From assembly GCF_030486595.1 (NCBI RefSeq), contig NZ_JAUJZH010000032.1, positions 17,939-81,938 on the forward strand: a stretch of DNA of 64,000 nucleotides, written 5' to 3'. The position numbers and the translations under genes were made by a program. Under the pieces are notes generated by a model. That model did no database searches. It was given only the letters and a program-made list of their open reading frames with translations, and was not told the DNA's origin. This DNA is from Variovorax ginsengisoli (GTDB taxonomy: Bacteria > Pseudomonadota > Gammaproteobacteria > Burkholderiales > Burkholderiaceae_C). Shown here piece after piece: positions 36,328 to 44,301 of the stretch; the first letter of the stretch is position 1; every line of letters begins with the position of its first letter.

Positions 36328-37299
36328 TTACTTGACGTCGCGGATCTTGTCGAGGTTGGCCTTGCCGAACTGCTTCTCGAAGTCGGCGTTGACCGGCGCC
36401 AGCGCGGCGACGAACTTGGCCTTGTCGACGTTGTCGATCACGGTCATGCCCTTGGCGCGCAGGTCGGCCACGCCCTTGGCGTCGTCCTCGTCGACACGGG
36501 CCCGGTTGGCCTTGATGGCTTCCTTGGCGGCGTCCAGGAAGGCCTGCTTGTCGGCGGCGCTCAGCTTGTCGAAGGCGGCCTTGTTCATCACGAAGATGCA
36601 GGGCGAGTAGACGTGGCCGGTCAAGGTGAGGTGCTTCTGCACCTGGTCGAACTTGGCCGAGATGATGACCGGCAGCGGGTTCTCCTGGCCATCGACCGTG
36701 CCTTGCTGGAGCGCGGTGAAGACCTCGGGGAAGGCCATCGGCGTGGTGATGATGCCGAAGCCCTTGTAGGCCGCGATGTGCACCGGGTTCTCCATGGTGC
36801 GCATCTTCAGGCCCTTCAGGTCTTCGGGCGCCTTGACGTCGCGCTTGCTGTTGGTCATGTGGCGGAAGCCGTTCTCGCCCCAGCCCAGCGCCTTGAAGCC
36901 CTTGGCGTCGAACTTGCCCAGCATCTCCTGGCCGATCGGACCGTCGAGCACGGCGCGCGCATGCGCCTTGTCGCGGAACAGGAAGGGGACGTCGAGGATC
37001 TTGGTCTCGGGCACGAAGTTGGGCACCGGGCCGGTCGACGAGAAGGCGAGTTCCTGGGTGCCCAGCTGCACCGCCTCGATCGATTCGCGTTCGCCCCCGA
37101 GCGAGCCGTTGTAGAAGGTCTCGACCTTGTAGCGGCCGTTGGTGCGCGCGGCGACTTCCTTTGCGAAGGTGTCGATGGCGACGCCCTGGTGCGAGTTCTG
37201 CGAGGTCGAGATGCTGATCTTCATCGTCGTCTGCGCAAGGGCCGCGCTCGCGATGCCAAAGCCGAGGATCAGGCCTGCGGCCAGTTGGCTCAATTTCAT
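36328..37299 (-). CDS. dctP: TRAP transporter substrate-binding protein (DctP family)
   Basis: 323 residues with a Sec signal peptide (~22 residues, ending ALAQ). The DctP fold is marked by NSHQGVAIDTFAKEV, VQLGTQELAFSSTGPV, the substrate-carboxylate Arg in GLKMRTMENP (~residue 167) and QGTVDGQENPL. It captures an organic acid in the periplasm for DctQM. RBS AGGAGA upstream. No regulator or catabolic gene adjoins it, so the substrate is unknown. Confidence 0.95.
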   Translation of the reverse strand: MKLSQLAAGLILGFGIASAALAQTTMKISISTSQNSHQGVAIDTFAKEVAARTNGRYKVETFYNGSLGGERESIEAVQLGTQELAFSSTGPVPNFVPETKILDVPFLFRDKAHARAVLDGPIGQEMLGKFDAKGFKALGWGENGFRHMTNSKRDVKAPEDLKGLKMRTMENPVHIAAYKGFGIITTPMAFPEVFTALQQGTVDGQENPLPVIISAKFDQVQKHLTLTGHVYSPCIFVMNKAAFDKLSAADKQAFLDAAKEAIKANRARVDEDDAKGVADLRAKGMTVIDNVDKAKFVAALAPVNADFEKQFGKANLDKIRDVK

Positions 37300-37408
37300 G
37301 GGGAAGTCTCCTGAGTGGGAAGGTGTGCGGGCTCGCCCGCGAAGCAACCCTCGACTATGCGGCAAATACCGGACTCGCCACGTCGGGACTTTCACGGACA
37401 TCACATGT

Positions 37409-38950
37409 TCAGGGCGCCCGCGCCGCGCGGCGGCGCCGCATGAAATGTTCGAGCGCCTCGAACAAGGCCTCGCTCAGAAGCGCCAGCGCCGCGGCGGGCA
37501 CCGCGCCCGCGACCAGCAGTTCGCGGTCGTTCAGCGCGAGACCGGTCACGATGCGTTCGCCGAAGCCGCCGGCACCGATGAAGGCGGCGATGGTGGCGGT
37601 GCCGATCGCGATGGTGGTCGCGGTGCGCACGCCGGCCAGCAAGGTCGGCATGGCCAGCGGCAGCAGCACCGCGCGCAGGTTCTGGCCGCTGGTCATGCCG
37701 AGCGCGGTGCCGGCGTCGCGCAGGCCGGTGGGCACCTCGGCCAGGCCGGTCACGGTGTTGCGCATGATCGGCAGCAGCGAATAGAGCGTCAGCGCGATCA
37801 GCGCCGGCAAGGTGCCGATCGCGCCGAGCAGAGAGATCAGCACGGCCAGCAGCGCCAGCGAGGGAATGGTCTGCAGCAGCCCGGTCAGGCCCAGGACCAG
37901 CGCGCGCAATCGCAGGTGGCCGAACACCGCGACCCCGACCGGCACCGCGATCAGGATCGCGACACCGACCGAGATCGCGACCAGCATCAGGTGCTGGCGC
38001 GCGAGCCGGCCGAGGTCGGGCCCGAACAGCTTGGCCATGAAGCCGCGGGCGCCTTCCCCGCTTCTCGGCGCAGCCCCCGCACCCGGTTGCGCCGCGGCCA
38101 GGAAATCGCGTGCGATGACGTCGAAGGCCACGCCCTGCAACTCTGCGCGCGCGTTCATCGCGATCATGGCGTGCTCGTCGATCCGGCCCTCCAGCTGTTG
38201 CAGCGCCGCCCAGGCCGCCGGCAGCCGCGCCGGCAGGTCGAGGCGGTACAGCAGCACGGCGTCGTAGCGGGGAAAGTAGTGCCGGTCGTCCTCGAGCACG
38301 CGCAGGCCGAGGTGGTCGATCTTGGCGTCGGTGGTGTAGATGTCGATGACGTCGATCTGCTTGGCGGCGATCGCTTCATAGGCGAGGCCGTGGTCGAGTC
38401 CGGTCGGCGCATGAGTGAAGCCGTAGCGCGCCGCCAGGCCCTGCCAGCCGTCGGCGCGGCCGATGAATTCGTTCGAAAGGCCGAAGCGCAGTTCGCGCCG
38501 GCCCGCCAGGTCGCTCAGGGTGCGGATGCCGAGCCGCTCGGCGTCGGCGGCCCGCATCGCGAGCGCATAGCCGTCGTTGAATCCGAGCGGCACCGCCACG
38601 CCGAGCCCGAGCGGGCGCAGTGCGGCGTTCATCGCCTCGCGCGTCATCGAGGCCTGGCCCTTGAGGATCTCGAGCGCGATGGTGCCGGTGTATTCGGCGT
38701 AGACATCGATGCCGCCGGATCTCAGCGCCTCGTAGACGATCGCCGTGTTGCCCAACCCTTGCCGCACGACCGGGGCGACGGCTGTATGCGGCGCCGCGGT
38801 CTGCGCCAGCACCTCGGCCAGGATGTAGGACTCGGTGAAACGCTTGGAGCCTGCGCGCAGCGGTTGCTCCTGGGCGGCCGCGCCCAGGGCGGTGCCGAGC
38901 AGGAAGATGAAAGCCAGGGCGGCGAGCCCGGTGCGGCGCAGCAGTTGCAT
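37409..38950 (-). CDS. Osmoprotectant-type ABC transporter: substrate-binding protein fused to permease
   Basis: 513 residues. A signal peptide (~24 residues) is followed by an OpuAC/ProX-like binding domain (~30-300; GSKRFTESYILAEVLAQ, AEYTGTIALEILKG, FGLSNEFIGRADGW) and then a ProW-like permease (~315-505; 5-6 TM, EAA loop GLRDAGTALGMTSGQNLRAVLLPLAMP, abbreviated here by its ends). The family imports glycine betaine, choline or related compounds. No ATPase gene is nearby, so an ATPase must be supplied from elsewhere. The order binding domain then permease keeps the former periplasmic. Confidence 0.9.
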   Translation of the reverse strand: MQLLRRTGLAALAFIFLLGTALGAAAQEQPLRAGSKRFTESYILAEVLAQTAAPHTAVAPVVRQGLGNTAIVYEALRSGGIDVYAEYTGTIALEILKGQASMTREAMNAALRPLGLGVAVPLGFNDGYALAMRAADAERLGIRTLSDLAGRRELRFGLSNEFIGRADGWQGLAARYGFTHAPTGLDHGLAYEAIAAKQIDVIDIYTTDAKIDHLGLRVLEDDRHYFPRYDAVLLYRLDLPARLPAAWAALQQLEGRIDEHAMIAMNARAELQGVAFDVIARDFLAAAQPGAGAAPRSGEGARGFMAKLFGPDLGRLARQHLMLVAISVGVAILIAVPVGVAVFGHLRLRALVLGLTGLLQTIPSLALLAVLISLLGAIGTLPALIALTLYSLLPIMRNTVTGLAEVPTGLRDAGTALGMTSGQNLRAVLLPLAMPTLLAGVRTATTIAIGTATIAAFIGAGGFGERIVTGLALNDRELLVAGAVPAAALALLSEALFEALEHFMRRRRAARAP

Positions 38951-39072
38951 CGCGGCCAGTGTATCGGCGCCGGCACCCGCGCGCCGTCCGGGTCTCACCA
39001 GTTGGGGTCCCTCTCCTACAGCCGATGGTTCGCGCCGCTGATTCGACCGCGCGCATCCGGCCAGCACAGTGA

Positions 39073-39867
39073 GTGGTGCTCATCAACTATGTCCGTCGTG
39101 GCCAGGGAAAGCCTTTGTTGCTCGTGCACGGGCTGGGCAGCAACTGGCGGACCTGGCAGACCATCCTCGACCCCCTGGCCGTCGAGCGCGCGGTGGTGGC
39201 GATCGATTTGCCTGGTTTCGGCAAGAGCCCGCCACTGGAAGGCGAGGTCACGTTGCACACCCTGGCCGGTGCGGTGGCCCGCTTCCTGGACGAACACGAT
39301 CTGTGCGGTGCCGACGCGGTCGGCAGTTCGATGGGCGCGCGCCTGGTGCTCGAACTGGCGCGCCGCGGCCAGGTGCTCGGCGCGGTCGTGGCGCTGGGGC
39401 CGGGCGGCTTCTGGGCCGGCCGTGAGCACCTGGCCTATCAAATCTCGGTCTGCCTGACGATGAGGCTGGCGCGCGGTTTCGAATCCGCCATGCCGGCCCT
39501 GGTGACCCATGCATGGGCGCGCACGCTGCTCCTGGCACGGTTCTCGGCGCAGCGCCACCGGCTGTCGCCGGCGCTGGTGCTGGAGGAAATGCACAGCTAC
39601 GCCGCGGCGAAAACCTTCCAGCTCATGCTGGACGATTTCGTTCGCGGATCGCCGCCGCTCGAAGGCGCGGCCCTCGGCACGCTCGCCAAGCCCGTCGTGA
39701 TCGGCTGGGGCCGGCTCGACAAGGTGTGCTTCCCGCGCCAGGCGGCGCGCGCACAAGCGCAGTTCCCCGACGCCCGGCTGCACTGGTTCGAGCGCTGCGG
39801 CCACTATCCGCACTGGGACCAGCCCGAAGAAACCGCCCGCCTGATCCTCGACACCACCGTTGATTGA
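39073..39867 (+). CDS. Alpha/beta hydrolase
   Basis: 264 residues with a complete alpha/beta hydrolase triad: oxyanion region VHGLGSNWRTW (18-28), nucleophile Ser86 in GSSMGA, acid Asp216 in GRLDKVC and base His244 in CGHYPHWDQPE. The start is the GTG at 39073; no good upstream ATG exists. Substrate unknown; the lid (~130-195) is typical of C-C hydrolases and esterases. It precedes the ROK-like gene by 15 bp on the same strand, so they may be co-transcribed. Confidence 0.8.
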   Translation: MVLINYVRRGQGKPLLLVHGLGSNWRTWQTILDPLAVERAVVAIDLPGFGKSPPLEGEVTLHTLAGAVARFLDEHDLCGADAVGSSMGARLVLELARRGQVLGAVVALGPGGFWAGREHLAYQISVCLTMRLARGFESAMPALVTHAWARTLLLARFSAQRHRLSPALVLEEMHSYAAAKTFQLMLDDFVRGSPPLEGAALGTLAKPVVIGWGRLDKVCFPRQAARAQAQFPDARLHWFERCGHYPHWDQPEETARLILDTTVD

Positions 39868-39882
39868 AATCCACTTGACGCA

Positions 39883-40965
39883 ATGAACAAACACCACCCG
39901 CACGGCGCCCGCGAACTCCCTTCGGTCACGGTCGATGGCTACAGCCTGCAGTTGCGCGGCAAGGATGGCTTCATCGGCGACCAGGCCAGCCAGACCGCTT
40001 TCAGGCAGCTGCTCGAGCGCTGGCGCCAGCGCCGGCGCCGCAAGGGCAATGATCCGCTGGGCGGCGTGCATTCGAAGGAACTCAGCAAGCGTGAACTCGA
40101 CGAGGCGCTCGGCGAGACGAAGACCTCCGAAGCCGCCGACATGCTGCACGGCGCGATCGAGGAATTCGCGGAAGAACTGGCCTGGGTGATCGATCGCTTC
40201 ATGCGCCAGCCTTCGTGGAAAGGCGTGCAGCGGATCGTGATCGGCGGCGGCTTTCCGGGCAGCGACGTCGGCGAGCGCGTGGTGCTGCAGGCGGCGGCGA
40301 TCCTGCAGCACATGAAGGTTTCGGTCGAACTGGCGCGGATCTGCCACGAGCCCGACGACGGCGGCCTGCTGGGCTGGGTCCACCTGGTGCCGCCGCCGAT
40401 GCTGAAGGGGCACGACGCCATCGTCGCGCTCGACATCGGCGGTACCAATGTTCGCTGCGGCATCGTCAAGCTGCGAAAGAAGCGGGCGCCGGACCTGTCG
40501 AAGGCCAAGGTGGTGCGACGCGAGAAATGGCGGCATGCGGACGACGGTCCGAGCCGCAAGGTGCTGATCGACCGGCTGGCCGAGATGGTCGAGGCGCAGA
40601 TCCGCTACAGCAGGAAGCAGGGGATCCGGCTGGCGCCTTTCATCGGCATCGCCTGTCCGGGGTTGATCCGCAAGGACGGCTCGATCTCGCGCGGCGCCCA
40701 GAATCTGCCGGGCGATTGGGAGAGCGACAACTTCCACCTGCCTAGCGAACTCGTCAAGCGGCTGCCGCAGATCGCCGGCGAGGCGACCGTGGCGCTGATG
40801 CACAACGACGCCGTGGTGCAGGGCCTGAGCGAATTGCCCTTCATGCAGGACGTGAAGCACTGGGCGGTGCTGACCATCGGCACGGGACTGGGCAATGCCA
40901 GCTTCACCAACAAAGCCAGGCCCGGCAAGAAAGACAAGAAGGCTAAAGCTGGAAAGCGATCGTGA
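39883..40965 (+). CDS. ROK/sugar-kinase-like ATPase with circularly permuted motif order
   Basis: 360 residues. The C-terminal half holds ROK N-lobe motifs in order: phosphate-1 loop DIGGTN (184-189), ACPG (257-260), NLPGDW (274-279), NDA (308-310) and phosphate-2 GTGLGN (333-338). The N-terminal half holds motifs that normally come last in ROK proteins: RIVIGGGFPGSDVGERV (117-133) and DDGGLLGWVHL (158-168; compare the usual terminal DAGLIGAA). No zinc motif CxCGxxGC is present. Basic tails lie at both ends. It is probably an ASKHA-fold kinase or ATPase. The gene overlaps the convergent cardiolipin synthase gene by 23 bp. Confidence 0.75.
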   Translation: MNKHHPHGARELPSVTVDGYSLQLRGKDGFIGDQASQTAFRQLLERWRQRRRRKGNDPLGGVHSKELSKRELDEALGETKTSEAADMLHGAIEEFAEELAWVIDRFMRQPSWKGVQRIVIGGGFPGSDVGERVVLQAAAILQHMKVSVELARICHEPDDGGLLGWVHLVPPPMLKGHDAIVALDIGGTNVRCGIVKLRKKRAPDLSKAKVVRREKWRHADDGPSRKVLIDRLAEMVEAQIRYSRKQGIRLAPFIGIACPGLIRKDGSISRGAQNLPGDWESDNFHLPSELVKRLPQIAGEATVALMHNDAVVQGLSELPFMQDVKHWAVLTIGTGLGNASFTNKARPGKKDKKAKAGKRS

Positions 40966-42325
40966 GCAAGAGGCCTTCGGCAACGTCGCGCACCAGGCCC
41001 GGCCTGCGCGCCCGGTAGGTCTCGCCGGCCGAGGCCGTGGTCTCGATCCATTGCGCCAGCCAGTCGACCTCGGCACGGCCGTAGAACACCACCGCCGCCT
41101 CGTGGTTGAGCAGCAGGCTGCGCAAGTCGAGGTTGATCGAACCGCAAAGCGCCAGGTCCTCGTCCATGACCACGGCCTTGGCATGTGCCATGAAGGGCAG
41201 CATCTTGAAAATCACGCCGGCGCGGGCCAGGTCGCGCATGGTGCGGGCGCGCACGAAGTCGGCGAGGCGGTGGTTCGACCGGGCCGGGATCGCGATCGTG
41301 ACCTGGACGCCGCGCCGGGCGGCGAGCCGCAGCGCATCGCGCAGCCCGTCGCCGGGGACGAAGTAGGGCGTCACCGCGAGCAGCCGGTGCTCGGCGCGGA
41401 AACAGGCGTCGATCAGCAGCGCCTGCGCCGTGTCCTCGGTCTGGTCGGGGCCGCTGGGCAGGAACTGCGCCAGGCCGCCGTGGTCCTGCGGGCCCGCATC
41501 GGCCGCGATGGCGCGCGACTGGCGTCCGCGCACCGATGTCCAGTCGTGGTCGAACTGGCGCGCCGCCGCGGCCGCCGCGTCGCCGCGCAGGTCGAAGGAC
41601 AGGTCGCGCCAGGCTACCGGATGGGCGTCGTTGCCAGTGAAGTATTCGCCCGCCAGGTTGCGACCGCCGGACCAGAGCCAGTGGTCGTCGGCGATCGTGA
41701 GCTTGCGGTGGTTGCGGAGATTGCGCGGACCGCTGCGCCGCAGGCTGAAGATCGGCCGGAACACCGCGACCTCGGCGCCGGCATCGCGCAACGAATCGAA
41801 ATGCGTGCGCGGCAGCGACAGGGCGCCGAAGCCGTCGAGCAGCACCCGCACCTTGATGCCGCCGCGGGCCCGGCGCGACAGGCGGTTGATCACCTCGTGC
41901 CCGAGCGCGTCGTCGCCGATGATGAAGGTCGAGACGTCGAGCGAATGGCGGGCGCTTTCGATCACCTCGAACAGCGCGTCGCGCGCGCCTGCGCCGTCGG
42001 AATGCAGCCGGGTGTCGCAGCGGCTCGGCGCCGCGAGGCCGAAGCTCTCGATCAGCTCGGCGGCCCAGTGTCCCGCCGGCTCCGAGCGCGGCGGCCGCGG
42101 AAGGCCCACCGGCCGGAGCTTGCGCTGGCCGAACACCAGGTACATGGGCAGGATCACGTAGGGCAGCAGCGCCAGGCCCATGACCCAGGCGATGGCGGTG
42201 GTGGGCGCGCGCTGCTCCCGTCGCGCGCGGGTCGTGAGCACGTAGACCAGCAGGGCGAAGGTGACGACCAGCAGATGCTGCGACGGCGAGGGCAGCCAGT
42301 CGAGCAGGTCGTCGATCTGGTTCAC
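40943..42325 (-). CDS. cls: Cardiolipin synthase / phospholipase D-family protein
   Basis: 460 residues. Two N-terminal TM helices (~10-60) are followed by two PLD catalytic modules: HRKLTIADD with SGGRN (first HKD, ~residue 215), and HAKAVVMDED with CGSINLD (second HKD, ~residue 390). It condenses phosphatidylglycerol, or PG with another lipid, to cardiolipin at the inner membrane. The GTG start at 42325 overlaps the GST stop (GTGA), so the genes are coupled. Confidence 0.88.
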   Translation of the reverse strand: MNQIDDLLDWLPSPSQHLLVVTFALLVYVLTTRARREQRAPTTAIAWVMGLALLPYVILPMYLVFGQRKLRPVGLPRPPRSEPAGHWAAELIESFGLAAPSRCDTRLHSDGAGARDALFEVIESARHSLDVSTFIIGDDALGHEVINRLSRRARGGIKVRVLLDGFGALSLPRTHFDSLRDAGAEVAVFRPIFSLRRSGPRNLRNHRKLTIADDHWLWSGGRNLAGEYFTGNDAHPVAWRDLSFDLRGDAAAAAARQFDHDWTSVRGRQSRAIAADAGPQDHGGLAQFLPSGPDQTEDTAQALLIDACFRAEHRLLAVTPYFVPGDGLRDALRLAARRGVQVTIAIPARSNHRLADFVRARTMRDLARAGVIFKMLPFMAHAKAVVMDEDLALCGSINLDLRSLLLNHEAAVVFYGRAEVDWLAQWIETTASAGETYRARRPGLVRDVAEGLLLTIAFQL

Positions 42326-42990
42326 GGGCGGGCCAGCGCCTGAAGGTGCGGTGGCACCGGACGGCCCTCGGAAGCCAGGAACCGCATCATCGCGCCGACC
42401 ACCTCGCGCACCGGCGGGCGCGCTCCCACGCGTTCGCGCCAGTCCAGCAGGCGCGGCGTGGCCTGCGTCATCGGCGCGCCCTTGCGCTCTGCGAACACCT
42501 GCGCCATGTAGAAGGCGATGTCCACGAAGGAGTAGCCGCCAGCAAGGTACTCGCGCGCGGCGAGCAGCGGCTCGAGCTTGGCGTAGAAGGCGGCGCAGCC
42601 GGCGCAGGCCGCGACCGCGGCCGGGCTCTGCATGTCGTCCTGCAGCCCGAACAGCTTGATGACGTGCGGGAAGAACACCTCGTCCGATTCGAGCTCGAGC
42701 CGGCGCGCGTGGGCCCGGGCCGCCACGTCGCCGGGCCACAGGGCGGGCTCGGGGAAGCGGTCTTCGAGGTACTCGAAGATCTGGGTCGAGTCGAACAGCT
42801 CGACCTCGCCGTCGATCAGCACCGGTACCTGCCGTTTCGGATTGACCCGCAGCACTTCCGGGTGCCTGGGCTCGTAGCGGTCGTCGCGGTCGAAGGGCAC
42901 CATGATGCACTCGAAGGCGAGTCCCTTTTCGAGCGCCGCGATCTGCACCTTGGCGCCGAACATGCTGAGGGGGCCGGAATAGAGCTTCAT
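42322..42990 (-). CDS. Glutathione S-transferase
   Basis: 222 residues with the GST N-terminal thioredoxin domain (1-80; MKLYSGPLSMFGAKVQIAALEKG, abbreviated; RQVPVLIDGE, FDSTQIFEYLED) and an all-helical C-terminal domain (GYSFVDIAFYM). It conjugates or reduces with glutathione in the cytoplasm; the physiological substrate is unknown. It forms a two-gene unit with cls. Confidence 0.9.
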   Translation of the reverse strand: MKLYSGPLSMFGAKVQIAALEKGLAFECIMVPFDRDDRYEPRHPEVLRVNPKRQVPVLIDGEVELFDSTQIFEYLEDRFPEPALWPGDVAARAHARRLELESDEVFFPHVIKLFGLQDDMQSPAAVAACAGCAAFYAKLEPLLAAREYLAGGYSFVDIAFYMAQVFAERKGAPMTQATPRLLDWRERVGARPPVREVVGAMMRFLASEGRPVPPHLQALARP

Positions 42991-43036
42991 GGGCCCCGAG
43001 CCTACTTCACACCGGCCCGGAGTCCAACCGGGCGGG

Positions 43037-44155
43037 CTACGCGCCCCAGACTTCCTGGGCGGTCTCGACCACCAGCCGCAGCTTGGCGCGCTGCGCCTCG
43101 ACCGCGATGTTGTTGCCGTGCACCGTGCTGGAGAAGCCGCACTGCGGCGACAGCGCGAGCTGGTCGAGCGACACGTACTTGGCGGCCGCCTCGATGCGGG
43201 CCTTGAGCTCGTCCTTGTCTTCCATCTCGCCGAACTTGGTGGTCACCAGGCCCAGCACCACGGTCTTGCCCTTGGGCAGGAAGCGCAGCGGCCGGAAGTC
43301 GCCCGAGCGGGCGTCGTCGTATTCGAGGAAGTAGGCGTCGAGGTCCATCTCCTTCAGCAGCGCCTCGGCCACCGGCTCGTAGTTGCCGGCCGCGGCGTGC
43401 GTGCTCTTGAAGTTGCCGCGGCACAGGTGCATCGCCAGGATCATGCCCTCGGGCTTCTGCGCCACCACCTTGTTGATGAAGGCGGCGTAGCGGTGCGGCA
43501 GCTCATTCGGGTCGTCGCCGCGCTGACGCGCCGCTTCGCGCATCTTCTCGTCGCAGAGGTAGGCGAGGTTGGTGTCGTCCATCTGCACGTAGGTGCAGCC
43601 AGCGGCCGCGAGCGAGCGCAGCTCGTCGCCATAGGCCTTGGCGACGTCGTCGTAGAACACCGGGTCGAGTTCGGGGTAGGCCTCCCGGCTGATGCCGGCG
43701 CGGCCGCCGCGGAAATGCAGCATGGTGGGCGAGGGGATCGTGACCTTGGGCGTGTTGCCCGCCGACACCTGGGACTTGAGGTACTCGAAGTCGGCCAGCT
43801 GGATGTTCTTGGCGTGGCGCACCTTGTCGATCACGCGCATCACGGGGGGCGCCAGTTCCTCGGTGCCGTCCGGCTTGCGGATGGTGACCGGGATGTCGGT
43901 CTTCACGCCGCCGAGCTGCTCGAGGAAGTCGATGTGGAAATAGGTACGGCGGAATTCGCCGTCGGTGATGCTCTTCAGGCCGATGTCTTCCTGGAACTTG
44001 ACGATCTCGGTGATCGCCTTGTCTTCGACCTTGCGCAGTTGCTCGGGCGTGATCTCGCCCTTGGCTTTCTGCTCGCGGGCTTCGAGCAGGTATTTCGGGC
44101 GAAGGAAGCTGCCGACGTGGTCGTAGCGGGCAGGCAGGGAAGCGTGCTGGGACAT
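43037..44155 (-). CDS. Cobalamin-independent methionine synthase-like methyltransferase (MetE C-terminal family)
   Basis: 372 residues, only the catalytic C-terminal barrel of MetE. Marks are RYDHVGSFLRP at the start, ITDGEFRRTYFH, the zinc-ligand stretch AMHLCRGN (His and Cys, ~residue 228) and SPQCGF (Cys, ~residue 335). Family members transfer methyl groups from folate or other donors to homocysteine or a related thiol. RBS GGAG ahead of the ATG at 44155. It is divergent from vanA across 146 bp, which may imply shared regulation with O-demethylation. Confidence 0.88.
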   Translation of the reverse strand: MSQHASLPARYDHVGSFLRPKYLLEAREQKAKGEITPEQLRKVEDKAITEIVKFQEDIGLKSITDGEFRRTYFHIDFLEQLGGVKTDIPVTIRKPDGTEELAPPVMRVIDKVRHAKNIQLADFEYLKSQVSAGNTPKVTIPSPTMLHFRGGRAGISREAYPELDPVFYDDVAKAYGDELRSLAAAGCTYVQMDDTNLAYLCDEKMREAARQRGDDPNELPHRYAAFINKVVAQKPEGMILAMHLCRGNFKSTHAAAGNYEPVAEALLKEMDLDAYFLEYDDARSGDFRPLRFLPKGKTVVLGLVTTKFGEMEDKDELKARIEAAAKYVSLDQLALSPQCGFSSTVHGNNIAVEAQRAKLRLVVETAQEVWGA

Positions 44156-44282
44156 GGGATGGCTCCGTCGTAACTGGAAAAGAACGGTCGATCGTATCCG
44201 CACAGGGAATCCCTGCAATGGATACCGAAAGATCAGTATTTACCCTGGATTTGGCTGAAAACGATGGACTTTAGCGCATCAC

Positions 44283-44301
44283 TGTATACATTGCGTATCC
44301 C
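44283..44301 (+). promoter_or_regulatory. vanA promoter/operator element
   Basis: The palindrome TGTATACA (44283-44290) contains a -10-like TATACA centred ~15 bp before the vanA ATG, and no Shine-Dalgarno sequence lies between them. It could be a FadR-type (VanR) operator over the promoter and would give a leaderless or nearly leaderless vanA mRNA. This is inferred from position and sequence only. Confidence 0.45.

Noticed and set aside
37327..37340. GCGGGC-TC-GCCCGC hairpin upstream of dctP
   Set aside because: Its loop of two bases is too small, there is no T run, and short GC palindromes are common here by chance.
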